Assembly: GCF_009720835.1 (NCBI RefSeq)
Contig: NZ_WNKZ01000049.1
Coordinates: 1-44,252, forward strand
Source of the DNA: Pseudoduganella buxea
GTDB lineage: Bacteria; Pseudomonadota; Gammaproteobacteria; Burkholderiales; Burkholderiaceae_D
Length of the DNA stretch: 44,252 nt
Direction: 5' to 3'
The notes under the pieces: generated by a model
The model's database searches: none
The model's input: the letters and a program-made list of their open reading frames with translations, nothing else
What the model was told of the DNA's origin: nothing
Made by a program: the position numbers and the translations under genes
Shown: one piece after another, positions 24,284 through 34,005 of the stretch
Numbering within the stretch: position 1 is the first letter of the stretch
Layout of the letters: each line of letters opens with the position of its first letter

Positions 24284-27037
24284 TTACTTGCCCTTGCCCG
24301 TATCCCCAGCCACCACCACCGCCAGCTTGCTCGGATCGACATGCCGCCGGAACGCGGCGTTGACCTGCTCCACCGTCAGCCGCTGCAGCTTCTGCTCGTG
24401 CTGCTTGCTCCATTCGAAGGTGCGGTCCAGGTAGAGGAAATTGGTCCAGGCGCCCGCCACCACGTCGTCCTTCGAGCGGTTCTGCAGGCGTTGCTGCAGC
24501 AGGCCCGATTTGGCGCCGGCCACTTCGGCGGCCGTGAAGCCTTCCTTGACGGCGCGGGCCAGTTCCTCGCGCACGGCCGCTTCCAGCTTCGGCAGGTTCT
24601 GGGGCGCGGCAATGGCGCTGATCGAGAAGTGCGCGGCGCGGTCGATGTCGCCCACGTAGAGCGACGAACCGCCACCGTAGGACAGGCCGTCCTTCTGGCG
24701 GATGCGGTCCATCAGGCGCGACTTCAGGCCGCCGTCGCCGAAGATGAAGTTGGCCAGTTCCAGCGCCGGGTGGTCGGCGTCGTCGCTGCGCAGGTCCAGG
24801 TTCACGCGCGCCGTATAGAAGCCGTTCTCCTTGTCCGGGGTGACGATGACCTTGCGCACGGCCGGCTTGTCGGCGTTTTCGTCCGGGATGCGGGCGTAGT
24901 TGGCCTTCGTCTCCCAGTCGCCCAAGGTCTCGGCCACGGCCTTCGTGGCGGCATCCTTGTCGAAGTCGCCGACGATGGCCAGCTCGCCATGCGAGGCGCC
25001 ATAGAATTCGCGGTGGTAGGCCTTGATATCGTCCAGCTTCAGGGCCTTGATACCTTCGAGCTGCTCGTCGACCGTCATCACGTGGCGCGGGTCGCCCTTC
25101 GGCCACTTGTCGAAGTATTCGTCCAGCGCCTGGCTGGCCAGCGCGGGCGGCTCGTTGCGGTTGGCCTCGATGCCGACGATCCACTGCTGGCGCATCTGTT
25201 CGAATTCGGACTCGGGGAAGCTGGGTTCCTTCAGCACGTGGGCCATCAGGCGCAGCGCGCCGTCCAGGTGTTCGCGCGTCGTGTCGAACCGGTACAGGCC
25301 ACCGGACATCTTCAGCTTCGACATCGCATCGGCCAGTTGCGCGCGGGTGTACCTGCTGGTGCCGCGCGTGAGCATCTCGCCCGTGGCGGCCGAAACGAGC
25401 GCCTTGCCGAACTGGTTCTTCTCGTCGCCCCAGTGCAGGCGCAGGTTGACGGAGACGGCCTCGCCCCGGTTCTTCTTCGGCAGCAGGGCCGCCTTCAGGG
25501 CGCCGATTTTCTTCAGCTCCGTGCGCGCCATGATGTTGTCCTGGCTCGGCTCGAAGTTTTCGGAAGTCAGCGTGCTTTCGCGCGGCTTGTAGTCCTTGAG
25601 TATCTCCGCCGGTGCGGGCGCGTCGCCGATGACGGCGCGCTGCGGCGCATCGTCCGGCAGGAACAGGCCGACGGTGCGGTTGTCGCGCTTGAAGTAGCGC
25701 CCCGCGGCCTCCGCCACCTGCTTCGACGTGATGGCGGGCAGGTTGTCGCGGCCCTGGAACAGCAGGCGCCAGTCGCCCAGCGCGATCTGTTCGGACAGCG
25801 CCACGCCAACCTGCTGCGGATCGTTAAGTGCCTTCTCGATGCCGTTGGCGAAGGTGCGCTGGGTGCGTTCCATTTCTTCCGGCGTGGGCGGCTGCTTGGC
25901 GAAGCCCTCGACCGCCTCGATCAGCGCGTCGCGCACCGGTTCGACCGGCTGGCCCGCCTTGACGACGGCGCCGAACAGCTGCAGGCCGGGCGCGTAGCCG
26001 GTCTGGCCGTAGCTGAACACCTGGGCCGCCTTGCCCGTCTCGACCAGCAGCTTGTGCAGGCGTCCGTTCGGCTGGTCGCCTTCGATCTGGCTCATGAAGG
26101 ACAGCGGGTCGGCGTCCGCATGCAGGCCGGAAGGCACCTTGTAGCCCAGCATGACGATCTGCACGTCGCCCTTGCGGCGCACGGTGAACTGGCGGTCGCC
26201 GTCCTGCACCGGCTCGACCGTCCAGAAAGGCGGCAGCTTGCGCTTCGGTTTCGGGATGGCGCCGAAGGTCTTGCCGATCCAGGCCAGCGTCTGGGCCGGA
26301 TCGAACTTGCCGGCCACCAGCAGCACGGCGTTGTCCGGCTGGTACCACGTGCGGTAGAAGGCCTGCAGGTTCTCGATGCGTACGTTCTCGATGTCGCTGC
26401 GGTTGCCGATGGTGGAACGGCCGTAACTGTGCCAGTCGTAGGCCACGCTTTCCATGCGCTTCATCAGCACGGAAAACGGGCTGTTCTCGCCGCTTTCGTA
26501 TTCGTTGCGCACCACCGTCATCTCGGAGGCCAGGTCCTTGGCGGCGATGAAGGACTTCGTCATGCGCTCTGCCTCCATCGACAGGGCCCACTGAAGGTTG
26601 TCGCCGCCGGCCGGGAACACCTCGTAGTAATTGGTGCGGTCCATCGACGTGGTGCCGTTGAAGTCCATGCCCCGTTCGGCGAACTGCTGGGGGATATTGC
26701 GGTTCTTCGGCGCGCCCTTGAACATCAGGTGTTCCAGCAGGTGGGCCATGCCCGTCTCGCCGTAGTTCTCGTGGCGCGATCCCACCAGGTAGGTGACGTT
26801 GACGGTGACGGTGGGTTTCGACGAATCGGGGAACAGCAGCACCTTCAGGCCGTTGGCCAGGCGGTACTCGGTGATGCCTTCGATGGACGGTCCCTTGACG
26901 ACGCCGGCCGGCAGCGCAGGGGCGGCGATGGACGCGGAGACGGTGAAGGAAACGGTAAGTGAGAAGCAGGACAGCAGCAGCACCGCCTTGACGCGATGTG
27001 GGAGCGCGGGCGGAAACGAATTCGTACGTGGATTCAT
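24284..27037 (-). CDS. M16-family zinc metallopeptidase (pitrilysin type), exported
   Basis: The 917-residue protein has a signal sequence (VKAVLLLSCFSLTVSFTVSA, residues 16-36) preceded by a long basic N-terminus, so it is probably periplasmic. The inverted zinc motif HLLEH has His99, Glu102 and His103, and the third ligand Glu179 (in VVRNEYESGE) lies exactly 76 residues later, as in the M16 family. A second M16-like half is visible further on, with the RxxY region not checked. The two-domain size fits PqqL/YhjJ-like proteases. It stands alone, with a start on the far side of the DUF3579 gene. No clear ribosome site precedes the ATG. Confidence 0.9.
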   Translation of the reverse strand: MNPRTNSFPPALPHRVKAVLLLSCFSLTVSFTVSASIAAPALPAGVVKGPSIEGITEYRLANGLKVLLFPDSSKPTVTVNVTYLVGSRHENYGETGMAHLLEHLMFKGAPKNRNIPQQFAERGMDFNGTTSMDRTNYYEVFPAGGDNLQWALSMEAERMTKSFIAAKDLASEMTVVRNEYESGENSPFSVLMKRMESVAYDWHSYGRSTIGNRSDIENVRIENLQAFYRTWYQPDNAVLLVAGKFDPAQTLAWIGKTFGAIPKPKRKLPPFWTVEPVQDGDRQFTVRRKGDVQIVMLGYKVPSGLHADADPLSFMSQIEGDQPNGRLHKLLVETGKAAQVFSYGQTGYAPGLQLFGAVVKAGQPVEPVRDALIEAVEGFAKQPPTPEEMERTQRTFANGIEKALNDPQQVGVALSEQIALGDWRLLFQGRDNLPAITSKQVAEAAGRYFKRDNRTVGLFLPDDAPQRAVIGDAPAPAEILKDYKPRESTLTSENFEPSQDNIMARTELKKIGALKAALLPKKNRGEAVSVNLRLHWGDEKNQFGKALVSAATGEMLTRGTSRYTRAQLADAMSKLKMSGGLYRFDTTREHLDGALRLMAHVLKEPSFPESEFEQMRQQWIVGIEANRNEPPALASQALDEYFDKWPKGDPRHVMTVDEQLEGIKALKLDDIKAYHREFYGASHGELAIVGDFDKDAATKAVAETLGDWETKANYARIPDENADKPAVRKVIVTPDKENGFYTARVNLDLRSDDADHPALELANFIFGDGGLKSRLMDRIRQKDGLSYGGGSSLYVGDIDRAAHFSISAIAAPQNLPKLEAAVREELARAVKEGFTAAEVAGAKSGLLQQRLQNRSKDDVVAGAWTNFLYLDRTFEWSKQHEQKLQRLTVEQVNAAFRRHVDPSKLAVVVAGDTGKGK

Positions 27038-27098
27038 CGGTGGGGCAGTCGCGTTGGCAAAACCCTATCCTACGCCATTGCGGGGCCCCGGGGAACTG

Positions 27099-27416
27099 TC
27101 AGCGCTTGTCGGCGGGGAGTTCGACGTGGCAGGCTTCGACCATCTGCAGCTTGTTGTCCGTGGCGAACTGGCGCACGAAGTGATAGGCCATCGGCTCGAT
27201 CTCCTTCAGGCTTTCGTTGACGACGACGGCCTTGACGCCATTGGTCATCGTGGGACGCACCAGGGGCGAGTACTGCAGGTGGGCGTTGCGCCCGCCCGTG
27301 CCGGGTGGCCGGAAGCAGGACATCACCCCGCACAGGCGTTCGGCCCAGTCGCTGGGGCGGAACTGCTTGCCGTCGGTGGTAAGACCAAGAATGAAGAACT
27401 CGCTGGCCATAGGCAT
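27099..27416 (-). CDS. DUF3579 family protein
   Basis: The 105-residue soluble protein includes FFILGLTTDGKQFRPSDWAE, LCGVMSCF and VKAVVVNESLKEIEPMAYHF, which match the DUF3579 family found mainly in beta-proteobacteria. The function is unknown. The start could also be the Met two codons later (27410). A TATAAT-like box on the minus strand (27446-27451) lies about 30 bases upstream. Confidence 0.8.
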   Translation of the reverse strand: MPMASEFFILGLTTDGKQFRPSDWAERLCGVMSCFRPPGTGGRNAHLQYSPLVRPTMTNGVKAVVVNESLKEIEPMAYHFVRQFATDNKLQMVEACHVELPADKR

Positions 27417-27445
27417 GAACTAGGGTACGTGGAGGAAGCCCAGGT

Positions 27446-27451
27446 ATTATA
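27446..27451 (-). promoter_or_regulatory. Candidate -10 box of the DUF3579 gene
   Basis: TATAAT reads on the minus strand at 27451-27446. No good -35 box is at 17 bp. It lies within an imperfect inverted repeat (CAGGT at 27441 and ACCTG at 27464). Confidence 0.35.
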
Positions 27452-27593
27452 TCTTATAGAAGACCTGAGCGCCGGGTCGGCGGATGCTGGCGTGAAACAA
27501 AACTACCCCGCCCGCTGCCGGGAGCGACTGCCCACCGCATTGTAAGCGGCTTCGCCGGGCAGCGCCGCGCGACGCGCCCGGTGTGCCGACAGG

Positions 27594-28553
27594 TCAGCCC
27601 AGGTACACCGCCCCGGACAGCAGCAACAGCAGCAGCATCCACAGCAGCAGCGCGCGCCAGACCAGGCCCACGGTGCTTTGCAGCGCGCGGATGGACGGTT
27701 CGTCGCCGGGCAGCGATTCGACTTCGACGTCGCTGATGTCGACCGTGCCGGCATCGGCCGGGACCACCTTGACGGCGTTCTCCAGCGGCGTGCCGAGGCG
27801 CACGCCCATGGCGCCGCCACCGGCGGCCAGGATGATGCCGATGGCTTCGTCGCGCCAGCGGTGGGCGAAATTGCGCCAGGCGTAGATGGCGTCCTCGAAG
27901 TTGCCGACGATGGCGAAGGCCACGGCCGTCAGGCGGGCGGGAATCCAGTCGATCCAGTAGAAGGCGCGCGCGGCGAACAGGCCGAAGGCTTCGTTCTTCA
28001 TGTGTTCCGGTTCGTTCCACGCACGCGCCAGGTATTCGGCCACGCGGTACATGACGGCGGCGGCCGGGCCGAGCGGCATCAGGAACCAGAAGAACACGCC
28101 GAACACGTTGCGGTGCGTCGTGATCAATGCCTTCTCGACGGCGATGCGGGAGATCTCCGACACTTCCATGCCTACCGTATCGAGCTTGGTCCATTCGGCC
28201 AGCAGCGCGCGCGCGGCCGGCTCGTCGCCCGCGTTCAGGGCCAGCTGGATCGACGTGAAGTAATGGCTGTAATGGCGAAAGCCCAGGGTCAGGTAGACGA
28301 TCAGCACATTCCATGCAAAGGCACCCAGGATCAGGTCATAGCGCAGCAGCACCCAGTAGATCAGCGCCGTCGGGATGATCAGGGCCGCCATCATCAGGAA
28401 CCAGCCGATGCGGCCGTGGCTGGGGTGACCGGCGTTGAACCACGTTTCCATGCGCACCGCGAGACTCTTGATCTCGGCGTAGATGGGATTATCCGCGCGC
28501 AGTGGCTTCATCTGCTCGAGCAGCAATGCGCAGAGAATGGAAAGAAATGTCAT
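27594..28553 (-). CDS. CobD/CbiB-family membrane protein
   Basis: The 319-residue integral membrane protein has FLSILCALLLEQMKPLR at the N-terminus and four to five hydrophobic segments, with FWFLMPLGPAAAVMYRVAEY and ARAFYWIDWIPARLTAVAFA typical of the beta-proteobacterial CobD/CbiB-family proteins (also compared with AmpE). True CobD makes adenosylcobinamide; no cobalamin genes are near, so this is probably not that enzyme. The function is unknown. Confidence 0.75.
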   Translation of the reverse strand: MTFLSILCALLLEQMKPLRADNPIYAEIKSLAVRMETWFNAGHPSHGRIGWFLMMAALIIPTALIYWVLLRYDLILGAFAWNVLIVYLTLGFRHYSHYFTSIQLALNAGDEPAARALLAEWTKLDTVGMEVSEISRIAVEKALITTHRNVFGVFFWFLMPLGPAAAVMYRVAEYLARAWNEPEHMKNEAFGLFAARAFYWIDWIPARLTAVAFAIVGNFEDAIYAWRNFAHRWRDEAIGIILAAGGGAMGVRLGTPLENAVKVVPADAGTVDISDVEVESLPGDEPSIRALQSTVGLVWRALLLWMLLLLLLSGAVYLG

Positions 28554-28597
28554 CTAGGTCCTTTGGATAGCGATACCGCAATGTGCGCTACGATAGC

Positions 28598-29257
28598 CTA
28601 AGCGCGCAAGAAATGAAACAGGTTGCGCAGCATGCCGGCAGTGGCGCCCCAGATGAAGTAGTCCTCGTACGGCATGGTGTAAAAGCTGCGGCGGCCGGCC
28701 GCCGTCTGCACCGAGCGGCGCTGGTGGTTGGCGCCGTCCATCAGGAAGGCCAGCGGCACTTCGAAGATGTCGGCCACCTCGAAGGGGTCGGCCTTCAGTT
28801 CGAAGGGCGGCGCCACCAGGGCCACGACGGGCGTGACGCTGTACCCGGTGCCCGTGTAATACAGGGGCAACGTGCCCAGCACGTCGATATGGCGGCGGTG
28901 CAGGCCGATTTCCTCCTCCGTTTCGCGCAGCGCCGTGTCGATGGCGTGGGCATCGAAATGCTCGGCGCGCCCGCCCGGGAACGCAACCTGGCCCGCATGG
29001 TCGTTCAGGTGCGCCGTGCGCAGCGTCAGCAGCAGCGACAGGCCATGCAGCCTTTGCACCAGCGGCACCAGCACGGAGGCCGGCGTGGGGTCGAGCCGCG
29101 CCGACGGGGCTTCATCCAGGGTTTCGGGTGTCCACGCCGGCTGCAGGGCGAAACGCTCGCGCAGGAAGGGCGGCGTCAGGCGCGACGGCGGCACGGCCGC
29201 TTCGCCGGCAAGTTCATCGACAGGCAGGGTCTTGGGATCGAACTGGGGTTTGGCCAA
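28598..29257 (-). CDS. Nudix hydrolase, CoA pyrophosphatase-like
   Basis: The 219-residue cytoplasmic protein carries the Nudix box GGRAEHFDAHAIDTALRETE then EEIGL, which binds Mg and hydrolyses nucleoside diphosphate-linked compounds. The flanking VAFPGG and YYTGTGYSVTPVVALV fit the CoA pyrophosphatase group (YeaB/NudL). The start is TTG at 29257, six bases after GGAG; earlier codons fall in the rplS terminator. It follows rplS and is conserved there in beta-proteobacteria. Confidence 0.85.
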   Translation of the reverse strand: MAKPQFDPKTLPVDELAGEAAVPPSRLTPPFLRERFALQPAWTPETLDEAPSARLDPTPASVLVPLVQRLHGLSLLLTLRTAHLNDHAGQVAFPGGRAEHFDAHAIDTALRETEEEIGLHRRHIDVLGTLPLYYTGTGYSVTPVVALVAPPFELKADPFEVADIFEVPLAFLMDGANHQRRSVQTAAGRRSFYTMPYEDYFIWGATAGMLRNLFHFLRA

Positions 29258-29337
29258 CGGGTTCTCCAGGCGGGTTGCAACGAGCGGATCGATGCGAGTT
29301 GGGGACGCCTGCCCTGATTGCAATGCAGGGCCGCAAT

Positions 29338-29363
29338 AAAAAAGGGCGCCTTGCGGCGCCCTT
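29338..29363 (-). terminator. rplS terminator
   Basis: GGGCGCC (29344-29350) and GGCGCCC (29355-29361) form a stem with loop TTGC and, on the minus strand, a run of six T. It ends the rpsP-rimM-trmD-rplS unit and sits just before the Nudix start. Confidence 0.88.
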
Positions 29364-29381
29364 CTTCCGAAGAAATCGCGA

Positions 29382-29768
29382 TTACGCGCTTTCTTTCGCT
29401 GCAGCAACGCGACGCTGCGGCAGTTTTTCCTTGATACGTGCGGACTTGCCCGAACGCTCGCGCAGGTAGTACAGCTTGGCGCGACGGACGTCACCGCGAC
29501 GCTTCACTTCGATCGAAGCGATCAGCGGGGAGTACAGCTGGAAGGTACGCTCGACGCCTTCGCCGGACGAGATCTTGCGAACGATGAAGTTCGAGTTCAG
29601 GCCACGGTTACGACGGGAGATGACGACGCCTTCGTAAGCCTGGGCGCGCTTGCGCGTGCCTTCGACCACGTTCACGCTGACAACCACGGTATCGCCAGGA
29701 GCGAAATCAGGGATGTTCTTGCCCAGGCGAGCGATTTCTTCTTGCTCGAGTTGCTGAATCAGATTCAT
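29382..29768 (-). CDS. rplS: 50S ribosomal protein L19
   Basis: The 128-residue protein starts [20 protein letters not shown] and contains [37 protein letters not shown] in parts and [20 protein letters not shown], the standard L19 core at the subunit interface. GGAG lies seven bases before the ATG. Last gene of the rpsP operon, 114 bases after trmD, with a strong terminator behind it. Confidence 0.97.
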   Translation of the reverse strand: MNLIQQLEQEEIARLGKNIPDFAPGDTVVVSVNVVEGTRKRAQAYEGVVISRRNRGLNSNFIVRKISSGEGVERTFQLYSPLIASIEVKRRGDVRRAKLYYLRERSGKSARIKEKLPQRRVAAAKESA

Positions 29769-29882
29769 TTTATGACTCCAATAACCATCTTGCCGGCGCT
29801 TCGCGTGGCCTGCGCCACTTGCCCGGTAGAGGATGGGGTTAAACACGCGGACAACCATTGTCCGCACGGTACTACAGCGGGT

Positions 29883-30629
29883 TTACAAACCCGCCAAAAA
29901 CTTTTCGTCCTGCTTCGTCAACCGGCCCGCCTCGCGTGCCGCCTGCAGCAGGTCGGGACGCTTGCGGCTGGTGGCTTCGAGCATGCGCTCGCGGCGCCAC
30001 TTGTTGATCTCGGCATGGTTGCCGCCCATCAGCACCGGCGGCACGGCCACGCCTTCGTACACTTCCGGCCGCGTGTAATGCGGCGAGTCCAGCAGGCCGT
30101 TGACGAAACTGTCCTCGACGGCCGACGCATCCGTGTTGAGCACGCCGGGCAACTGCCGCACGACGGCATCCATCAGCGCCATGGCCGGCAATTCGCCGCC
30201 GGACAACACGAAGTCGCCCAGGCTGATTTCCTCGTCGACGCAGCGGTCCAGCAGACGCTGGTCCACCGCCTCGTAGCGGCCGCACAGGATGACCAGGCCC
30301 GGTTCGGCTTTCAGCGCCATCACTTTCTCGTGCGTCAGCTGCCGGCCTTGCGGCGACATGAACACGACGCGCGGCGCCGGCAGGCCGGCCACGACCTGGC
30401 GCTGCTTCGCGGCGGCGATGGTCGCTTCCAGGGGCTTGGCCAGCATCACCATGCCGGGACCGCCGCCATAGGGGCGGTCGTCCACGGTGCGGTGATTGTC
30501 CGTCGTGAAATCGCGGGGATTCCACAGGGACAAGCCCCACCTGCCCTGCTCGTGAGCACGACGGGTGACGCCGGACTGGGTCAGCGCGGCGAACATTTCG
30601 GGGAACAGGGTAACGACGTCGAATTGCAT
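29883..30629 (-). CDS. trmD: tRNA (guanine-N1-)-methyltransferase
   Basis: The 248-residue SPOUT enzyme methylates G37 of tRNAs with a G36 neighbour, preventing frameshifting. [26 protein letters not shown] and [11 protein letters not shown] with [16 protein letters not shown] are diagnostic for TrmD and its trefoil knot. It starts 11 bases after the rimM stop. The length is normal. Confidence 0.97.
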   Translation of the reverse strand: MQFDVVTLFPEMFAALTQSGVTRRAHEQGRWGLSLWNPRDFTTDNHRTVDDRPYGGGPGMVMLAKPLEATIAAAKQRQVVAGLPAPRVVFMSPQGRQLTHEKVMALKAEPGLVILCGRYEAVDQRLLDRCVDEEISLGDFVLSGGELPAMALMDAVVRQLPGVLNTDASAVEDSFVNGLLDSPHYTRPEVYEGVAVPPVLMGGNHAEINKWRRERMLEATSRKRPDLLQAAREAGRLTKQDEKFLAGL

Positions 30630-30640
30630 TGCGGCGGGCT

Positions 30641-31192
30641 TTAGTAGTCCAGGCCCCAGTCCACGACGATCTTCTTCGCGTCCTTGTCCACCTTGATGAC
30701 AAACTGGTCCACGAACGGAATCAGCCGCTCCTGCGCCGCTTCCGCGTCGACTGACTGCGACGTAATGCGCAAGATCGATTGCGGACCGTTGCTCATCATG
30801 TCGTGCACCGTGCCCAGGCGTTCGCCTTGCAGGTTTTCGACTTCCAGGCCAATCAGGTCGGCCCAGTAGAATTCGTTTTCTTCATCCAGCTGCGGGAACT
30901 GGCTGCGCGAAACGAGCACCGCGGTGCCCTTCAGCGCTTCGGCCTCGTCCCGGTCGGCAACGCCGCTGAGCTGGGCGACAACATCGCCGCCATGCAACTT
31001 GGCCCGCTTGACGGAAACGTCGCGCAGGCCCGGCTTATCCAGCCACCAGGTTGTCACGTGCAGCAAGGCATCGGCGTCATCGGAAAACGGGCGGACCCGC
31101 ACTCCCCCTACCAGACCATAGGCGCCGTAGACAAAGCCTACTTGAACCAGGTCGTCGGGGATTTCCACCCCGGATGCTGTCTTGCCGGACAA
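30641..31192 (-). CDS. rimM: Ribosome maturation factor RimM
   Basis: The 183-residue protein contains [20 protein letters not shown] at the start and the PRC-barrel end [12 protein letters not shown] with [12 protein letters not shown]. It helps 16S rRNA 3' domain folding and binds S19. It begins nine bases after rpsP and is followed by trmD, the standard order. Confidence 0.96.
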   Translation of the reverse strand: MSGKTASGVEIPDDLVQVGFVYGAYGLVGGVRVRPFSDDADALLHVTTWWLDKPGLRDVSVKRAKLHGGDVVAQLSGVADRDEAEALKGTAVLVSRSQFPQLDEENEFYWADLIGLEVENLQGERLGTVHDMMSNGPQSILRITSQSVDAEAAQERLIPFVDQFVIKVDKDAKKIVVDWGLDY

Positions 31193-31201
31193 ACTGAAAA
31201 C

Positions 31202-31447
31202 TTAGGCTGCTTTTTGACCAGCGACCAGACGGGCAACAGCTGGGGACAGCTGTGCGCCGACGCCTTGCCAGTAGGCCAGACGATCCGCGGCGACGCGCAG
31301 TGGCACTTCCTGGCCGGATGCCATTGGGTTGTAGAAACCAATGCGCTCGACGAAGCGGCCGTCACGACGATTGCGGGAATCGGTTGCAACGATGTTGTAG
31401 AAAGGGCGCTTCTTGGCGCCACCACGAGCTAAACGAATAACGACCAT
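31202..31447 (-). CDS. rpsP: 30S ribosomal protein S16
   Basis: The 81-residue protein [20 protein letters not shown] with [19 protein letters not shown] is S16. Start at 31447; an upstream in-frame start lies within the promoter. It leads the operon. Confidence 0.97.
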   Translation of the reverse strand: MVVIRLARGGAKKRPFYNIVATDSRNRRDGRFVERIGFYNPMASGQEVPLRVAADRLAYWQGVGAQLSPAVARLVAGQKAA

Positions 31448-31487
31448 AATATTTCCAAAAAGTGTGCTGAGTCGGAAAAAGCCGCAG

Positions 31488-31516
31488 ATTATAGCGTGCT
31501 TCTCCTCCGACTGCAA
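31488..31516 (-). promoter_or_regulatory. Sigma-70 promoter of the rpsP operon
   Basis: On the minus strand TTGCAG (31511-31516) and TATAAT (31488-31493) are separated by 17 bp, some 40 bases before the rpsP start. This is a near-consensus promoter, as expected for ribosomal protein genes. Confidence 0.8.
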
Positions 31517-31679
31517 AGCATTAATAACAATGGGTGAGTGTTGGGGCAATCCGTGATTATCCCCTACTCTGGCGTTGCCGGCAATCTCTTATTGTCCCTG
31601 TCCGGCCATGCCGGCGCAGCCACACGGGACGGCAATTATGCAAGATACTGTGGGTCCCCGATGACTTTGCCCAGGCGCC

Positions 31680-32099
31680 ATGTTGCAAACCACTCACAAG
31701 AACAAGACCTTCGCCACCCTGCTGGCCGCGCTGCTGGGCGCGGTCGGTGCCCACCGCTTCTACCTGGGCGGCCTGTATGACCGCTGGGGCTGGCTGCACG
31801 CCGTTGCCCTGCCCGCCAGCGGTGTCGTCATGGCGGCCGCGCCGGACGCCAACCCGTTTTTCTGGTACCTGCCCCTCACCGTGTCGCTGCTGGCCGCCTT
31901 CCTCGAAGCGCTGGTGTTGGGCCTGACGCCGGACGACAAGTGGGATGTCCGCTACAACGGGGCCTCCGGGCGTCACAGCGACTCGTCCTGGCCGCTGGCC
32001 ATCGTGCTGGTCGCCACCGTGATGGTGGGTGCCGGCGTGCTGATCGCCGCGATGGCGCGCATGTCGGACCTGCTGTACACGGGTGGCGCCTACGGCTGA
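31680..32099 (+). CDS. TM2-domain membrane protein
   Basis: The 139-residue protein starts MLQTTHKNKTFATLLAALLG and has GAVGAHRFYLGGLYDRWGWL, the TM2 domain hairpin of two helices. A second hydrophobic pair is seen near PLAIVLVATVMVGAGVLIAA. The function is unknown. No clear ribosome site precedes the start. Confidence 0.75.
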   Translation: MLQTTHKNKTFATLLAALLGAVGAHRFYLGGLYDRWGWLHAVALPASGVVMAAAPDANPFFWYLPLTVSLLAAFLEALVLGLTPDDKWDVRYNGASGRHSDSSWPLAIVLVATVMVGAGVLIAAMARMSDLLYTGGAYG

Positions 32100-32207
32100 A
32101 CGGACGCGGCTAATTTCCCTGTCACAAGCAATTACAATTTTGGCCAGCTGCTCTGCCGTGCGGCCCCTATACTGGGTCATCGAAATTTACTGCCAAGGAG
32201 CACTACC

Positions 32208-32627
32208 ATGACGATCCGCGCAACCCTGCTTGCCCTTGCCCTGACCACGACGATGGCCGGTGCCAATGCCGATCCCCACCACAAGAAGCGGGTCTGCCAT
32301 GACTGCGGCAAGGTTACCAGCGTCCGCGTGACGGAACAGGACGGCCGCGGCGGCGCCGCCGGCGTCGTGCTGGGCGGCGTCGCCGGTGGCCTGCTGGGCA
32401 ACCAGGTTGGCAGCGGCACGGGCCGTTCGCTGGCCACCGTCGCCGGCGCCGTTGGCGGCGCCTATGCGGGCAAGCATATCGAAGGCAAGATCAACAAGGT
32501 CCGCACGTGGACCGTCAAGGTGCGCTATGACAATGGCCATACGGGCTCGTTCCAGTTCCGTAATGACCCGGGCATGCACAAGGGTGACCGCGTGCGCCGC
32601 GCCGACGGCAGCCTGCGCCGCGCCTGA
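32208..32627 (+). CDS. Exported glycine-zipper protein, copy 1
   Basis: The 139-residue protein has a signal peptide (residues 1-20, ending GANA). A CxxC pair follows (VCHDCG), then the glycine zipper GGAAGVVLGGVAGGLLGNQV of the 17-kDa surface antigen type, and a basic beta-rich C-terminus. Probably an outer-membrane-associated protein. It starts after AAGGAG. A close paralogue is at 34291, the other side of the HD-GYP gene. Confidence 0.78.
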   Translation: MTIRATLLALALTTTMAGANADPHHKKRVCHDCGKVTSVRVTEQDGRGGAAGVVLGGVAGGLLGNQVGSGTGRSLATVAGAVGGAYAGKHIEGKINKVRTWTVKVRYDNGHTGSFQFRNDPGMHKGDRVRRADGSLRRA

Positions 32628-32632
32628 CGGGC

Positions 32633-32668
32633 AAAAAAATCCCTGCCGGAAGGGACAGCCCGGCAGGG
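32633..32668 (-). terminator. Terminator of the HD-GYP gene
   Basis: CCCTGCCGG (32641-32649) pairs with CCGGCAGGG (32660-32668); on the minus strand a run of T (32633-32639) follows. On the plus strand there is no T run, so it terminates mainly the minus-strand gene. Confidence 0.75.
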
Positions 32669-32802
32669 CGCAAAGGCAAGTGCCCGTTCCGGGCCACTTC
32701 AATTCGTCCTACCGTTCCACACTACTCCTGCGCGGCGCTGCTGTAAGGTGCCATGACAATTGCACTGAACTATCAGACAGATCGTGACAATTGCCGCCGT
32801 CG

Positions 32803-34005
32803 TCAGGCGGTGACCCAATAGCGGCTGATATCGCCGAATCCCCACGCACTGGCTTCCTCCCGCGCCACGATGGCCTCGGCCAGCCCCGGCAGCGACAGGT
32901 CGACTTCCTCCGGCGCGATATAGCCCATCGACTTGGCCGAGAAAAACACCTTGACGATGGGTTTCAGCAGCGACTTGCTGTTGTCGACGACGACGCCCAG
33001 CCGGCTCGACTTCAGGCGCAGCAAGGTGCCGACCGGGTAGATCCCCATGCACTTGACGAAGGCGGCGAACAGGGTCGGGTCGAAGTGCCCTTCCCTGGTC
33101 CATTCGGCCATGCGCCGCAGCGACTCGGCCGGGCACCAGCCCGCCTTGTAGGGCCGGTTCGACGTGATCGCATCGTAGACGTCGCACACGGCGCCCATGC
33201 GCGCATGCACGCTGATCTGCTCGCCCCGCAAGCCGTGCGGATAGCCGCGGCCGTCATAGCGTTCATGATGGTGCAGGCAGACGTCGCGGGCAATATCGGG
33301 CACTTCGTGCCAGCCCGCCAGCGCCTCGAAACCTGCCACGGGGTGGCGCTTGACCTGCTCGAACTCCTCGTCCGTCAGCTTGCCCGGCTTGTTCAGGATG
33401 GCGGCCGGCACGGCCACCTTGCCCAGGTCGTGCAGCAGGCCGGCCAGGCCGCAGTCGCGCACTTCGCCGTCAGGCAGGCCCAGCTGGCGGGCCAGCGCGA
33501 TCATCATCGCGCACACGGCCACCGAATGCAGGTAGGTATAGTCGTCGGCCTGTTTCAGCCGGACCAGGTTGATCAGCGCGCCCTGGTTGCGCATGACGGA
33601 GGCAGCCACATCCTCGACGAGGGTCACGGCGGCCGTTACGTCGCCCAGCCGGCCCATGCGCGCTTCATTGAACATCGTCATCACCGCGCCCTTGGCGCGC
33701 ACGATCACCTTGGCGGCGCGGTGCATTTCCTCGCGCGTCGACGTGCGCTCGACCTTGGCGAAGGCAAACGGCGCCGGTGCCTCGGGCGCGGCGGCGACGG
33801 GCTTTTCCACGGCTGGCACCACGTCCAGGCCACGGTCGGTATCGATCCACAATTCGGTCACGCCGCCCGAACGCATCTTCGCCAGCACGTCGGCGGAGTC
33901 GATCGGGAAGGAGTTCTGCCAGAACGGCGTGTCGATCCACGATCCGGCGATCTTGTGGACATACATGCCCTTGCGGGCCTGCACTAAGGTGATTTTCTTC
34001 AGCAT
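32803..34005 (-). CDS. HD-GYP domain c-di-GMP phosphodiesterase with DUF3391
   Basis: The roughly 400-residue cytoplasmic protein has the N-terminal DUF3391 (MLKKITLVQARKGMYVHKI), then a HD-GYP domain with HDLGK, HHERYDGRGYP and the RMGAVCDVYDAITSNRPYK region. It would degrade c-di-GMP and so influence motility or biofilm. The start was placed at 34005 because DUF3391 begins there; an in-frame ATG at 34038 adds eleven residues, and no ribosome site distinguishes them. Two paralogous glycine-zipper genes on the plus strand flank it. Confidence 0.88.
   Translation of the reverse strand: MLKKITLVQARKGMYVHKIAGSWIDTPFWQNSFPIDSADVLAKMRSGGVTELWIDTDRGLDVVPAVEKPVAAAPEAPAPFAFAKVERTSTREEMHRAAKVIVRAKGAVMTMFNEARMGRLGDVTAAVTLVEDVAASVMRNQGALINLVRLKQADDYTYLHSVAVCAMMIALARQLGLPDGEVRDCGLAGLLHDLGKVAVPAAILNKPGKLTDEEFEQVKRHPVAGFEALAGWHEVPDIARDVCLHHHERYDGRGYPHGLRGEQISVHARMGAVCDVYDAITSNRPYKAGWCPAESLRRMAEWTREGHFDPTLFAAFVKCMGIYPVGTLLRLKSSRLGVVVDNSKSLLKPIVKVFFSAKSMGYIAPEEVDLSLPGLAEAIVAREEASAWGFGDISRYWVTA

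Noticed and set aside
24242..26962. A 906-codon open frame opposite the M16 protease
   Set aside because: It is antisense with no motifs; the protease has a perfect HxxEH-76-E zinc signature.
27441..27468. Inverted repeat CAGGT...ACCTG as another copy of the GntR-type operator
   Set aside because: It lacks the TGGTAT half-site at the 11-bp spacing and lies over the DUF3579 promoter.
32641..32668. Terminator for the plus-strand glycine-zipper gene
   Set aside because: The T run is only on the minus-strand side, so it serves the HD-GYP gene.
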